Assembly (NCBI GenBank): GCA_004293725.1
Contig: REAW01000025.1
Location: 1-45,559 of the forward strand
Direction: 5' to 3'
DNA length: 45,559 nucleotides
From: Curvibacter sp.
GTDB lineage: Bacteria; Pseudomonadota; Gammaproteobacteria; Burkholderiales; Burkholderiaceae_C
Positions within the stretch are counted from its first letter, which is position 1. Every line of letters starts with the position of its first letter. Below, one piece after another: positions 25,634 to 34,542 of the stretch. Position numbers and translations under genes: made by a program. The notes below the pieces were generated by a model. That model had not been told where the DNA came from. It did not search any database and saw nothing but the letters and a program-made list of their open reading frames with translations.

Positions 25634-26361
25634 AGAAATTGTGGCGTTGGGTCTGGTTGTGCGCGCTGGCTTTGCTGGCCTTGCAACTCTACTTTGTGGG
25701 TCGTATTGCCGCCATGGCCGTGGTGGCGCCCCAAAGCACCGCATTTGAGCGCTCCGAGGCTTGGCGTGTGACCACCGAAAAGGGGGAATTGCGCTGGCGC
25801 CAGGAGTGGGTGGACTACGCGCAGATTTCGGACCACCTCAAACGCGCGGTGATTGCCTCGGAAGACGATGGTTTCAGCCAACACGACGGAGTGGACTGGG
25901 AGGCACTGGAGAAAGCTTGGGCCAAAAACGCCAAAGCAGAGCAGCGTGCCGAACAACGCGCCAACCAAGGCAAAGCCAGCGCCAAGCCTCCCAAAGTCGT
26001 GGGGGGCTCCACCATTACGCAGCAATTGGCAAAAAATCTGTTTCTTTCGGGCGAGCGCACGCTCATGCGCAAGGGCCAGGAGTTTGTGCTGACCTTGTTG
26101 CTGGAACAGCTATTGAGCAAGCAGCGAATCTTGGAGATTTACCTCAATAGCGTGGAGTGGGGCGAGGGCGTATTTGGCGCTGAGGCCGCGGCCCGGCATT
26201 ACTACCGCAAGCCCGCCAGCAAACTCAGCGCCTATGAGGCGGCACGCCTGGCCGTTATGTTGCCGCGGCCCAAGTACTTTGAGAAGGTGCCCAACTCCGG
26301 CTACCTGGCCAACCGCGCAGGGACTATCGTGGCGCGTATGCCGGACGCGCAATTGCCTTAG
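25630..26361 (+). CDS. mtgA: Monofunctional peptidoglycan glycosyltransferase MtgA
   Basis: Membrane-anchored GT51 glycosyltransferase (243 residues; E. coli MtgA is 242) that polymerises lipid II without a transpeptidase domain. One N-terminal helix (about 5-25) is followed by the catalytic motif ASEDDGFSQHDGVDW (first Glu is the general base), GGSTITQQLAKNLFLS, RKGQEFVLTLLLEQ and LNSVEWGEGVFGAEAAARHY, all family signatures. A Lys/Ala-rich loop of about 15 residues (KNAKAEQRAEQRANQ) interrupts the region before GGSTITQQ and is typical of related species. The start is GTG in a four-base overlap. Confidence 0.95.
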   Translation: MKKLWRWVWLCALALLALQLYFVGRIAAMAVVAPQSTAFERSEAWRVTTEKGELRWRQEWVDYAQISDHLKRAVIASEDDGFSQHDGVDWEALEKAWAKNAKAEQRAEQRANQGKASAKPPKVVGGSTITQQLAKNLFLSGERTLMRKGQEFVLTLLLEQLLSKQRILEIYLNSVEWGEGVFGAEAAARHYYRKPASKLSAYEAARLAVMLPRPKYFEKVPNSGYLANRAGTIVARMPDAQLP

Positions 26362-26460
26362 TTTTTCTTTCGCACGCACCGGACCAGGGTTCTGCCTCGC
26401 CGGTGACCGCCCGCACACCCCGGATCTCCACAGGGATGTTCGGTAGGTATCATCACCGCC

Positions 26461-27072
26461 ATGCTAGCCAAGTTGATGAGTTACTTTTTGTTGGGCCTGA
26501 TTCGGGTGCTGACCGGCGCGCAAGCGCGCTGGCACGGCTGCCCGCCCAAGGCCGAACAGCGCATTTATTTTGCCAACCACCAAAGCCACGCCGATCTGGT
26601 CATGATTTGGGCGGCACTGCCCAAAGAGCTGCGCCACATCACCCGCGCCATTGCCGCCAAAGACTATTGGACCAAAACGCCATTCAAGAAATGGCTCACA
26701 ACGGAAGTGTTCAACGTCATCTATGTTTCGCGTGACCGCTCCGCCGACGAAGACCCGCTGGAGCCGCTGATAGACGCGCTCACCAACGGGGACTCCATCA
26801 TCCTTTTCCCGGAGGGCACGCGGGGCCATTTGGAGGAGCCCCAAGCCTTCAAGGCAGGACTCTACAACCTGGCCACCAAGTTTCCGAAAGTGGTGCTGGT
26901 CCCCGCTTGGATCAATAACGTTCAGCACGTGCTCCCCAAAGGAGAAGTGGTGCCGGTGCCGGTGTTGTGTTCGGTTACCTTTGGCGCTCCCATGCAGGTG
27001 AAGGAAGGAGAAGACCATCGCAGCTTCTCGGCCCGTGCACGCAACGCTGTCATCGCCCTGCGCGACGTTTGA
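26461..27072 (+). CDS. PlsC-like 1-acylglycerol-3-phosphate acyltransferase
   Basis: Acyltransferase of 203 residues with the catalytic HX4D motif NHQSHADLV (near 39-47) and the substrate-binding FPEGTRG (near 119-125). An N-terminal hydrophobic stretch anchors it to the membrane. It lies nine bases before a CdsA-like gene, suggesting the pair makes phosphatidate and activates it to CDP-diacylglycerol. It may be a second, accessory set rather than the main PlsC. The 99 bases before it hold no clear feature. Confidence 0.88.
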   Translation: MLAKLMSYFLLGLIRVLTGAQARWHGCPPKAEQRIYFANHQSHADLVMIWAALPKELRHITRAIAAKDYWTKTPFKKWLTTEVFNVIYVSRDRSADEDPLEPLIDALTNGDSIILFPEGTRGHLEEPQAFKAGLYNLATKFPKVVLVPAWINNVQHVLPKGEVVPVPVLCSVTFGAPMQVKEGEDHRSFSARARNAVIALRDV

Positions 27073-27081
27073 AGGGCTCCT

Positions 27082-28071
27082 GTGTATTTCTATCTGAAGA
27101 ACCTCTCCGCCACGCAACAGATCGGTGCGTTGTTCATTCTCGTTTTCGGGGTTCTGCTGCTCTTCAGTATTGTGGCTTTTGTGCTTTCTCTGCGCGAATA
27201 TAGCGACGATGCAACAGGCGACCTGCGCCGCAAGGAACTCAAAAACCTGGATGGCGTGATCCGCACCAGCTGGCTCATGATGTTTGTATTTTGGGTGGGG
27301 TGGGTCGCAGGGGACTGGGTTGCCCTCACGCTGTTTGGTTTGGTGTCTTTCTTTGCGCTGCGTGAGTTTTTGACGCTGTCACCTACCCGCCGGGGCGACC
27401 ACCGCAGCCTGGTGCTGGCCTTCTTTGTGGTGCTGCCCCTGCAGTATTGGCTGGTTGGCACCGAGCACTTTGACATGTTTGCCGTGTTTATCCCGGTCTA
27501 TGTGTTTTTGGCGCTGCCACTGACCAGCGCACTGGCCAATGACCCCCAGCGCTTTCTGGAGCGCAACGCCAAACTCCAGTGGGGCATCATGGTCTGCATC
27601 TACGGCATGAGCCATGTGCCCGCGCTGCTGATGCTGAATTTTCCGGGCTACGACAATAAGAATGCTTTTTTGGTGTTCTTTCTGGTGCTGGTCGTGCAGA
27701 CCTGCATGGCCACGCAGCATCTGGTTTCGCGCAAACTCATGCGTCCTCCCGTGGCGCCAGCCATCAGCCAGAGCTTCAACTGGCCCAGTTGGTGGATTGG
27801 AATTGTCGTGGCCAGCCTGTTCGGCGCACTCCTGGCTGGCATCACGCCCTGGGTGCCGGGCACCGCGTTTGCTTTCAGCTTCATCGCGTGCCTTGCGGGG
27901 TCCATGGGCCACTTCGTCATGAAAGCCCTGAAACGCGACCGTGGAATTCCAAGCTGGGGCAGCGAAGGCCGGGGTGTCACGGGTGCGGGGGGCCTGTTGG
28001 ACCGGGTGGATGCACTCTGTTTTGCGGCACCTGTATTTTTTCATTCGGCCAAGTGGTACTTTGATCTCTAA
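27082..28071 (+). CDS. CdsA-like phosphatidate cytidylyltransferase
   Basis: Polytopic membrane protein of 329 residues with about eight hydrophobic segments. The C-terminal signature is a variant of the CDP-diacylglycerol synthase motif: SMGHFVMKALKRDRG then GVTGAGGLLDRVDALCFAAP (near 300-319), where the usual GHGG is GAGG. It resembles the YnbB-type branch. The start is GTG at 27082, preceded by GAAGGG; no ATG is available without losing the first helix. Coupling with the acyltransferase upstream supports a phospholipid role. I would not rule out a different CDP-lipid product. Confidence 0.83.
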   Translation: MYFYLKNLSATQQIGALFILVFGVLLLFSIVAFVLSLREYSDDATGDLRRKELKNLDGVIRTSWLMMFVFWVGWVAGDWVALTLFGLVSFFALREFLTLSPTRRGDHRSLVLAFFVVLPLQYWLVGTEHFDMFAVFIPVYVFLALPLTSALANDPQRFLERNAKLQWGIMVCIYGMSHVPALLMLNFPGYDNKNAFLVFFLVLVVQTCMATQHLVSRKLMRPPVAPAISQSFNWPSWWIGIVVASLFGALLAGITPWVPGTAFAFSFIACLAGSMGHFVMKALKRDRGIPSWGSEGRGVTGAGGLLDRVDALCFAAPVFFHSAKWYFDL

Positions 28072-28085
28072 CCCCTATGGTCAAA

Positions 28086-28112
28086 GCGCAATCCGCTCCT
28101 AAAAATATAGCA
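28086..28112 (-). repeat. Dispersed repeat fragment before ruvC
   Basis: Read on the minus strand it ends AGGAGCGGATTGCGC, related to the AGGAGCTGCTTGCGC ends at 35509 and 40474. It fills most of the 40-base gap between the CdsA-like gene and ruvC and runs up to the ruvC ATG. Confidence 0.5.
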
Positions 28113-28660
28113 TGAGAATCCTAGGTATTGACCCTGGCTTGCGCACTACCGGGTTTGGCGTGGTGGACGTGGTAGGGGCCGATGTGCGTTACGTGGCTAG
28201 CGGCACCATAGGAACCCAGCACCTCGACACCCGTGCTTTGCCAGAGCGATTGAAAGTGCTGTTTGATGGCATGGGCGAGGTGGTGCAGCGCTATCAACCC
28301 ACCTGCGCGTCCATCGAAATCGTGTTTGTGAACGTCAACCCGCAGTCCACGCTGCTGCTGGGCCAGGCCCGCGGGGCACTCATCACCGCGCTGGTTACCG
28401 CCAGCCTTCCGGTAGCCGAATACACCGCGCTGCAAATGAAGCAGGCAGTAGCTGGCCACGGTCGGGCCCACAAGGACCAAATTCGCGAGATGGTCAAGCG
28501 TCTGCTATGCCTGCCTGGACTGCCGGGACCCGATGCGGCCGACGCGCTGGGACTGGCCATTACCCACGCCCATGCCGGCAAGGCCATGGCCCGCTTGGCT
28601 GCCGCCGATGGACTGGGTGGCAATGGCAAGGTTTCCTACCGCGCCGGGCGACAACGCTGA
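28112..28660 (+). CDS. ruvC: Holliday junction resolvase RuvC
   Basis: Dimeric endonuclease of 182 residues that cleaves Holliday junctions with the RuvAB motor. Catalytic acids are visible: Asp7 in [16 protein letters not shown], a Glu in [12 protein letters not shown] (E. coli Glu66), and the Asp pair in [11 protein letters not shown] (E. coli Asp138 and Asp141). ruvA and ruvB are not adjacent. No LexA box was found in the 40-base upstream gap. Confidence 0.95.
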   Translation: MRILGIDPGLRTTGFGVVDVVGADVRYVASGTIGTQHLDTRALPERLKVLFDGMGEVVQRYQPTCASIEIVFVNVNPQSTLLLGQARGALITALVTASLPVAEYTALQMKQAVAGHGRAHKDQIREMVKRLLCLPGLPGPDAADALGLAITHAHAGKAMARLAAADGLGGNGKVSYRAGRQR

Positions 28661-28670
28661 ACGCAACGTT

Positions 28671-28711
28671 TTGACATGCATCAACGTCCTGGGCCCCTTC
28701 ACGACTAACAT
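28671..28711 (+). promoter_or_regulatory. FNR/Anr-like box with -10 element
   Basis: TTGACATGCATCAA at 28671-28684 matches nine of ten defined bases of the FNR consensus TTGAT-N4-ATCAA. A possible -10, TAACAT (28706-28711), puts the transcription start near 28718 and the box centre near -41, the spacing of class II FNR-activated promoters. It precedes the solute-binding protein gene at 28742. Confidence 0.5.
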
Positions 28712-28741
28712 GGCCATTTTGATTTTTTGTCAAAGCTCGCT

Positions 28742-29503
28742 ATGGTCACACTTCGCTGCATCACCGCTGTATTGGGGGCCGTTTCGGTTTCTTGTGCCGT
28801 CGCGCATGCCCGTGGTGACGCGGACAACAACTTGGTAGCCTATACCGAGCAGTGGCCACCCTATAACTTTGAAGAGCATGGAAAAGTACGCGGCGTGGCG
28901 ACCGATGTACTCCGCGCGGCGTGCGCCCATGCCCAATTGCGCTGCAGCTTTCGGGTCGTTCCATGGGCACGCGCACTCAAAGTCGTGCGCAGCACGCCCA
29001 ATACCGTGCTCTACACCACTGCGCGCAGGCCTGACCGCGAAGACCAATTTGTGTGGGTCGGCCCCTTGCTCCCCCGCACCACCTGGGTGTACATACGGAC
29101 TGATTCTGGCTCTGCACCCAAAAATGCCAACGAACTCGGCCAACTGCGCATTGGAGTTGTACGGGAGGAGGCGGCCCAGCAAGATTTGCTGGCGGCCGGA
29201 GTCCCCACGCAATCGTTGGTCGAGGCCAGCGACAACGATGCCGTGTTTCGCATGTTAATGGCCGGAATGGTGCACGCCATGGTGGACACTGAAATTGGCA
29301 TGGCGTGGAATCTGCGCAGCCAAGGCCGCCCGATGCACACGGTCTCCAAATTGCGAAAACTCAGCGACAGTGGGGACTATTACTTCGCGCTCAATGTGCA
29401 GAGCGACCCTATCGTTGTGCGCAAACTGCAACAGGCTTTGGACAAGCTCCGGAGTGAAGGCCGCATCGATGCGATCGTTCGCACCTACGAGCCTGCGCCC
29501 TAG
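28742..29503 (+). CDS. Periplasmic solute-binding protein, amino-acid-type family 3
   Basis: Secreted protein of 253 residues. A signal peptide (residues 1-24, LRCITAVLGAVSVSCAVAHA) precedes a type II periplasmic binding fold that begins LVAYTEQWPPYNFEEHGKVR, the typical start of SBP family 3. No lipobox is seen, and no ABC permease or ATPase genes adjoin, so it is an orphan; orphans of this type may work with distant transporters or as sensors. ATG at 28742 was preferred to a TTG at 28727. It ends in a four-base convergent overlap (CTAG) with the next gene. Expression may respond to oxygen through the box at 28671. Confidence 0.85.
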   Translation: MVTLRCITAVLGAVSVSCAVAHARGDADNNLVAYTEQWPPYNFEEHGKVRGVATDVLRAACAHAQLRCSFRVVPWARALKVVRSTPNTVLYTTARRPDREDQFVWVGPLLPRTTWVYIRTDSGSAPKNANELGQLRIGVVREEAAQQDLLAAGVPTQSLVEASDNDAVFRMLMAGMVHAMVDTEIGMAWNLRSQGRPMHTVSKLRKLSDSGDYYFALNVQSDPIVVRKLQQALDKLRSEGRIDAIVRTYEPAP

Positions 29504-29799
29504 GCTTTGGTGTCCAGCAAGGCTCCGGCCATTTGATTGCTGGTTTTGAACACGGCCAAATTTGCAATAAAACTATTTTTGGCTTGCAACTGGCTCACCA
29601 CATCCTTTTCCAGCGCGTTGCCTGGAGTTTCAAGCCGTCGGACTTCAGCATTTACGCCGCCACCCGGCTGCTCGGTTTGTACTGCTTCCTGTCGCTTGAA
29701 GCCCTCGGTGGCCAAGTTGGCGACATTGTGTGCACTGGCATTCAGTGAGGTCTGCGCCGCGTTCATACCCGACAGGGAAATGGATGACAGAGAGTTCAT
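29500..29799 (-). CDS. Small flagellar basal-body rod-like protein
   Basis: Protein of 99 residues with both ends of a flagellar rod/hook protein and almost nothing between: the N-terminal SGMNAAQTSLNASAHNVANL resembles the FlgB/FlgC/FlgE signature with the ANLATEGFKR turn, and the C-terminal DVVSQLQAKNSFIANLAVFK resembles the C-terminal helix of FlgC/FlgE. Without a central domain it cannot be a full rod or hook subunit. No flagellar gene is nearby. It could be a functional mini-protein, since such small forms occur alone in related genomes, or a reduced paralogue. Confidence 0.75.
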   Translation of the reverse strand: MNSLSSISLSGMNAAQTSLNASAHNVANLATEGFKRQEAVQTEQPGGGVNAEVRRLETPGNALEKDVVSQLQAKNSFIANLAVFKTSNQMAGALLDTKA

Positions 29800-29839
29800 G
29801 GTGTTTCCTTTCGCGCCCCACAGGCCAACTACAGTGCCA

Positions 29840-30016
29840 TTATGCGACCCGTTCCAGAATCAGCACAGCAAAAAATCCCCCCGCAGCCAATAGGGCCCAT
29901 TTCAAGGTCACCCCACCGTAATGCTTGAACCGCGGCTGGCCCGTGCCAGCGTAAAAGGCAAAACAAATGGCGGCCCCCAACAAGCACAACAGGATTAGCC
30001 AGCGAAACACCAACAT
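29840..30016 (-). CDS. Small two-helix membrane protein
   Basis: Unrecognised 58-residue protein with two hydrophobic helices (FRWLILLCLLGAAICFAFYA and LKWALLAAGGFFAVLILE) separated by a short charged loop GTGQPRFKHYGG. ATG at 30016 was chosen because it begins 13 bases after the lpxC stop; longer frames run into lpxC. The ribosome binding site is weak. It probably forms the end of the lpxC transcript. Confidence 0.6.
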   Translation of the reverse strand: MLVFRWLILLCLLGAAICFAFYAGTGQPRFKHYGGVTLKWALLAAGGFFAVLILERVA

Positions 30017-30029
30017 GGCTAGAACAACC

Positions 30030-30953
30030 TTACCAAGCCCGTACGGGCTGTGCAAAGCCCAACGGGGCCTGTTTGACATCGTCAAAGGTCACCACTTCCC
30101 ATGCGTCGGGGTGGGCCAGCAATTCCCGCAGCAGTTTGTTGTTGAGCGCATGGCCTGAACGATGCGCACTATAGGCTGCCAACAGGGGTTTGCCAACGAT
30201 GTACAGGTCGCCCATGGCGTCCAGGATCTTGTGCTTCACGAACTCGTCGTCGTACCGCAGCCCGTCGGCATTGAGCACCTTGTAATCGTCCATCACGATG
30301 GCGTTGTCCAGGCCGCCCCCCAGGGCCAGACCATTGGAGCGCATCATCTCGACGTCTTTGGTAAACCCAAAGGTGCGGGCGCGCGCAATGTCGCGCGAGT
30401 ATGAGCCGATACTCAAATCGAACTCGACCTTCTGCCCGGTAGAGTCCACAGCCGGATGATTGAAGTCAATTTCAAAGCTGAGCTTGTAACCATGAAATGG
30501 ATCCAGCCGCGCCCACTTGACATGGGCGCCCTCGCCTTCTCGGACCTCTACGGGTTTGATGAGACGGATGAAGCGGCGCGGCGCGTTTTGCATTTCGATG
30601 CCTGCGCTCTGCAGCAAGAACACGAAAGAGGCGGCCGAACCGTCCAAAATCGGAACCTCTTCGGCCGTAATGTCCACAAACAGGTTGTCGACCCCCAGGC
30701 CGGCGCAGGCCGACATCAGGTGCTCTACCGTATGAACCTTGGCATTGCCACAAGACAGCGTGGAAGCCAGGCGCGTGTCGGTCACCGACTCGGCCGACAC
30801 CACAATGTCCGGTGCATTCGGTAAATCCACCCGGCGAAACACAATCCCCGTATCCGGCGCGGCCGGGCGCAGCGTGATTTCCACGCGCTGGCCACTATGC
30901 AAGCCCACGCCTACGGCGCGGGTCAAAGATTTGAGGGTTCGTTGTTTCAGCAC
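30030..30953 (-). CDS. lpxC: UDP-3-O-acyl-N-acetylglucosamine deacetylase LpxC
   Basis: Zinc deacetylase (307 residues; E. coli LpxC 305), the committed step of lipid A synthesis. It starts as the family does, [20 protein letters not shown], and has the zinc-site segment HTVEHLMSA (Glu77, His78) and the C-terminal [12 protein letters not shown] (His and Asp ligands). GTG at 30953 is chosen because it gives the family N-terminus; a TTG eight codons upstream is less likely. No good ribosome binding site is visible. It is the last large gene of the dcw cluster, 150 bases after ftsZ. Confidence 0.95.
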   Translation of the reverse strand: MLKQRTLKSLTRAVGVGLHSGQRVEITLRPAAPDTGIVFRRVDLPNAPDIVVSAESVTDTRLASTLSCGNAKVHTVEHLMSACAGLGVDNLFVDITAEEVPILDGSAASFVFLLQSAGIEMQNAPRRFIRLIKPVEVREGEGAHVKWARLDPFHGYKLSFEIDFNHPAVDSTGQKVEFDLSIGSYSRDIARARTFGFTKDVEMMRSNGLALGGGLDNAIVMDDYKVLNADGLRYDDEFVKHKILDAMGDLYIVGKPLLAAYSAHRSGHALNNKLLRELLAHPDAWEVVTFDDVKQAPLGFAQPVRAW

Positions 30954-31020
30954 AGGTCTATTGTAAAAGTAGCGCAAATAACCTCCGGAACACCTGCCTC
31001 AGGCCAGAAGCATCGTGGAA

Positions 31021-31093
31021 CCGGCTATGCCGGGCCACAGGTGATGCCCCCGGCAAGGGGGAAAGCGGCCACACGCTGTGGGCAAGCCGGGGG
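31021..31093 (-). other. Stacked hairpins between ftsZ and lpxC
   Basis: The 150-base gap holds CCGGC/GCCGG (31021-31033, three-base loop) and the arms CCCCCGGC (31047-31054) and GCCGGGGG (31086-31093) around a GC-rich loop with further pairing. Neither is followed by Ts. It may limit read-through from ftsZ into lpxC, stabilise the ftsZ mRNA end, or be a repeat element. Confidence 0.45.
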
Positions 31094-31103
31094 GTGTGCC
31101 CAA

Positions 31104-32345
31104 TCAGTCAGCCTGTTTACGCAGGAACGCTGGGATCTCGTAGTCGTCCATGCCACCGCTGGACAGCGCGTCTACTTTGGCAGCCGCTTGCGTGCGGTTG
31201 GTGCGCCACACGCTGGGGGTGGACATGCTGCCGTAGTCGGGTTGGCTGGCGGTGTGGCCAGTGCCACCCAAGGCCGCTGCTGCACCGGATGGTGAAGCAA
31301 TGGTGTTGAGCGTAGGCACATGGAAGGGTACATTGTCGGTACCGGTGCGCAATACCTGCAGCGGAGGGGCCGTGCGACGGGCGCCCTGGCGAGACAGGCC
31401 TGTGGCCACCACGGTCACGCGGATTTCTTCACCCAGTGCGTCGTCGTAGGCTGTGCCGTAGATCACATGGGCATCGGGTGATGCGTAAGCGCGAATGGTG
31501 TTCATGGCCAACTTGGACTCGGACAGCTTCAAAGAGCCCTTTGCGGCCGTAATCAGTACCAACACCCCCTTGGCGCCGGACAGGTCAATGCCTTCGAGCA
31601 GCGGACAGGCGACAGCTTGCTCTGCAGCAATGCGTGCGCGATCGGGACCTTTGGCCACAGCGGTCCCCATCATGGCCTTGCCGGGCTCACCCATCACGGT
31701 ACGCACGTCTTCAAAGTCGACGTTGACATGACCGGGCACATTGATGATTTCTGCGATTCCACCCACGGCGTTTTTCAACACATCGTTGGCATGGGCAAAA
31801 GCTTCGTCCTGGCTCACCTCGTCGCCCAGTACTTCCAACAATTTCTCGTTCAGCACCACGATCAGCGAATCCACGTTTGCTTCCAATTCGGCAAGGCCTG
31901 AATCGGCGTTGCCCATGCGGCGCCCACCTTCAAACTCGAAAGGCTTGGTCACCACACCCACGGTAAGAATGCCCATTTCTTTGGCCACGCGTGCGATCAC
32001 GGGGGCGGCTCCCGTACCGGTACCGCCGCCCATGCCGGCCGTAATGAAGAGCATGTGCGCTCCTTCAATCGCCGCGCGAATGTCGGCCTCGGCTTGTTCA
32101 GCGGCTTCACGACCCTTGTCGGGTTTGCTGCCTGCGCCCAGCCCGCTGCCGCCCAGCTGGATGGTCTTGTGTGCCGTGCTGCGAGAGAGTGCCTGTGCGT
32201 CCGTGTTGGCGCAGATGAATTCCACTCCGCCCACGGCGGTCTGGATCATGTGCTCCACCGCGTTGCCGCCGCCGCCCCCCACGCCGATAACCTTGATTTG
32301 GGTGCCTTGGTTGAATGCTTCTTCTTCGATCATTTCGATTGGCAT
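31104..32345 (-). CDS. ftsZ: Cell division GTPase FtsZ
   Basis: Tubulin-like GTPase of 413 residues that forms the division ring. The GTP-binding signature GMGGGTGTGAAPVIARVAKE lies near residues 108-127, preceded by IKVIGVGGGGGNAVEHMI near the start. The catalytic T7 loop is also present; the C-terminal linker is Thr/Ser/Ala-rich and the tail MDDYEIPAFLRKQAD is the conserved peptide that binds FtsA and ZipA. The start is preceded by AGGAGT. A 156-base gap separates it from ftsA and may contain an extra promoter, which I cannot assign. Confidence 0.97.
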   Translation of the reverse strand: MPIEMIEEEAFNQGTQIKVIGVGGGGGNAVEHMIQTAVGGVEFICANTDAQALSRSTAHKTIQLGGSGLGAGSKPDKGREAAEQAEADIRAAIEGAHMLFITAGMGGGTGTGAAPVIARVAKEMGILTVGVVTKPFEFEGGRRMGNADSGLAELEANVDSLIVVLNEKLLEVLGDEVSQDEAFAHANDVLKNAVGGIAEIINVPGHVNVDFEDVRTVMGEPGKAMMGTAVAKGPDRARIAAEQAVACPLLEGIDLSGAKGVLVLITAAKGSLKLSESKLAMNTIRAYASPDAHVIYGTAYDDALGEEIRVTVVATGLSRQGARRTAPPLQVLRTGTDNVPFHVPTLNTIASPSGAAAALGGTGHTASQPDYGSMSTPSVWRTNRTQAAAKVDALSSGGMDDYEIPAFLRKQAD

Positions 32346-32501
32346 AGTGTTACTCCTGAAAAATTAATTGAATGGATGTTGGTATCTGTATTGGGTGGTT
32401 GGGGTGCGTGTTCATTTATGAAGGCGGACTCCCCCGAGCAAGCCATAACGCCCAACACCCGTGGGACAAGCTTTCGACTTGGGCAGTCATATTTCTCATG
32501 G

Positions 32502-33731
32502 CTAAAAGTTCCCCACAAACCAATCCCTGACGGAACCGAATGTTGTTTTCAACGAGCCTGCTTTTTGCGCCACTTTGTAGCCCCGCATGCGGGCCAGGCG
32601 GGCTTCTTCGAGCAGTCCCATGACAGTTGCCGCACGGGGTTGGGCCACCATGTCGGCCAATGCGCTGTTGTATTTGGGGATGCCGCGGCGGACCGGCTTG
32701 AGGAAGATGTCCTCGCCCAGCTCGACCATACCCGGCATGATGCAACTGCCACCCGTGAGCACAATGCCGCTGGACAACACCTCTTCGTAACCGGACTCGC
32801 GCATCACCTGGTTCACCAGGCTGAAAATTTCCTCGATGCGTGGCTCTATCACGCCGGCCAGCGCTTGGCGGCTCAGCATGCGCGGGCCGCGATCACCCAG
32901 CCCCGGCACTTCCACTTGCACTTCGGGGTCCACCAGCAATTGCTTGGCGTGGCCGCTTTCCACTTTGATTTCTTCAGCGTCCTTGGTTGGCGTACGCAGG
33001 GCCATGGCGATGTCACTGGTGATCAGGTCACCGGCAATCGGAATCACGGCAGTGTGGCGAATGGCACCGTTGGTAAAAATGGCCACGTCGGTAGTACCCG
33101 CACCAATGTCCACCAGCGCGACACCCAATTCCCGCTCGTCTTCGGTCAGCACACTTAGACTGCTGGCCAGCGGGTTGAGCATGAGTTGCTCGACTTCCAG
33201 GCCGCAGCGGCGCACGCACTTGATGATGTTTTCGGCGGCGCTCTGGGCGCCGGTCACGATATGCACCTTGGCTTCCAGGCGAATGCCGCTCATGCCAATC
33301 GGCTCGCGCACATCTTGTCCATCGATGATGAATTCTTGCGGCTCCACCAACAGCAGGCGCTGGTCCGTCGATATATTGATGGCCTTGGCAGTCTCCACGA
33401 CACGGGCGACATCGGCCTGGGTCACCTCGCGGTCCTTCACCGCCACCATGCCACTGCTGTTGATACCGCGAATGTGGCTACCCGTGATGCCGGTGTAGAC
33501 ACGACTGATCTTGCAGTCCGCCATCAGTTCGGCTTCTTTCAGGGCCTGCTGGATACTGGCCACGGTCGCGTCGATGTTGACCACCACACCCCGTTTCAAG
33601 CCATTGCTGGGTGCAATCCCCAGTCCCGCCAGTTTCAGTTCTCCCCCGGGCATGACCTCGGCCACCACGGCCATAACCTTGGCGGTGCCAATATCCAAAC
33701 CCACTACCAAATCTTTGTACTCTTTTGCCAT
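32502..33731 (-). CDS. ftsA: Cell division actin-like protein FtsA
   Basis: Actin-family ATPase (409 residues) that tethers FtsZ to the membrane. It shows the phosphate-1 motif VGLDIGTAKVMAVV (residues 9-22), the phosphate-2 segment VDIGAGTTDVAIF and the adenosine motif VLTGGSCIMPGM, and ends in an amphipathic membrane-targeting helix (KTTFGSVRDWFVGNF). ATG at 33731 gives the family N-terminus MAKEYKDL; the frame extends 14 codons further without support. It lies 25 bases after ftsQ. Confidence 0.97.
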   Translation of the reverse strand: MAKEYKDLVVGLDIGTAKVMAVVAEVMPGGELKLAGLGIAPSNGLKRGVVVNIDATVASIQQALKEAELMADCKISRVYTGITGSHIRGINSSGMVAVKDREVTQADVARVVETAKAINISTDQRLLLVEPQEFIIDGQDVREPIGMSGIRLEAKVHIVTGAQSAAENIIKCVRRCGLEVEQLMLNPLASSLSVLTEDERELGVALVDIGAGTTDVAIFTNGAIRHTAVIPIAGDLITSDIAMALRTPTKDAEEIKVESGHAKQLLVDPEVQVEVPGLGDRGPRMLSRQALAGVIEPRIEEIFSLVNQVMRESGYEEVLSSGIVLTGGSCIMPGMVELGEDIFLKPVRRGIPKYNSALADMVAQPRAATVMGLLEEARLARMRGYKVAQKAGSLKTTFGSVRDWFVGNF

Positions 33732-33756
33732 ATGTGGTCCTGCAATCCCTTGTGCG

Positions 33757-34542
33757 CTACTTTTTCGGAGCATCCGCCACCAGCGTACTTACGCCGCGCA
33801 GCTTGATGGCATACCCGTTCTCATGCCGCAGGTCTGCCGACTCGACGGCCAGCAGCGGCCGTGCGTAGCGGGAAGTCACCTGCGTCAAGGTTTTCAAAAA
33901 TCGTTGTACACGTGCATCCACGTCTGCCGCGGTGCCGCGACCTAGTTCGAGGCTGGCTCCGGTATCCAGCCGCGCGCGCCAACTGCCGCGCCCTGTCAGT
34001 TCCAGTTGTTCGAGCGGCAGTTCCATCTTGGCAAACTGCGGTGCGAGCGCGCGGTACACCGCCAACACCTCGGCGCTTTGCCCCTCGGGTCCGCTCAGGC
34101 GCGGGAGGTTCTCCTGATCCACCTCACCCACATTCGCCTCAAACACTTCGCCATGGCTGTTGATCAACCGTGACTCTGCATCAGCACCCCAGTACGCCAC
34201 CGCTTGGTGCTCTTGCACACGCACATGCAGGCGATTGGGGAACTCGCGGTGCACCACGGCACGGCGTACCCACGGTACCGACTCAAACGCAGAGCGCACT
34301 CGCGCCAGGTCCACCGTGAAGAAGGTCCCGGCGAGGCTGTGTGCCACATTGGCGCGCAGGGTGAGTGGGTTGTTGTGGTTCATATCACCTGAGACGCTGA
34401 TGCCCTGCAGGTCAAACGCAGGTAAACGCGAAACCCAGCGTGCCGTCGCCACTATCGCCAAGCCGGCAAACGCCATGAACAACACCGCAGCGGTGGTGTT
34501 CATGAGTTTGACGTCCAGCGGAGTGGCCACAGAAGATCTCAT
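33757..34542 (-). CDS. ftsQ: Cell division protein FtsQ
   Basis: Bitopic division protein of 261 residues. It has a short cytoplasmic N-terminus, one membrane helix ([20 protein letters not shown], about 16-35), a POTRA domain ([19 protein letters not shown]) and the beta domain ([19 protein letters not shown]). It links early and late divisome proteins with FtsB and FtsL. ATG at 34542 overlaps the ddlB stop by four bases (ATGA), like most neighbours; longer frames are not supported. Confidence 0.95.
   Translation of the reverse strand: MRSSVATPLDVKLMNTTAAVLFMAFAGLAIVATARWVSRLPAFDLQGISVSGDMNHNNPLTLRANVAHSLAGTFFTVDLARVRSAFESVPWVRRAVVHREFPNRLHVRVQEHQAVAYWGADAESRLINSHGEVFEANVGEVDQENLPRLSGPEGQSAEVLAVYRALAPQFAKMELPLEQLELTGRGSWRARLDTGASLELGRGTAADVDARVQRFLKTLTQVTSRYARPLLAVESADLRHENGYAIKLRGVSTLVADAPKK

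Noticed and set aside
28072..28111. LexA box before ruvC
   Set aside because: No CTGT-N8-ACAG sequence is present; the gap is mostly a dispersed repeat.
33511..33945. Plus-strand frames antisense to ftsA and ftsQ
   Set aside because: They are shadows of conserved minus-strand genes and lack start sites or recognisable motifs.
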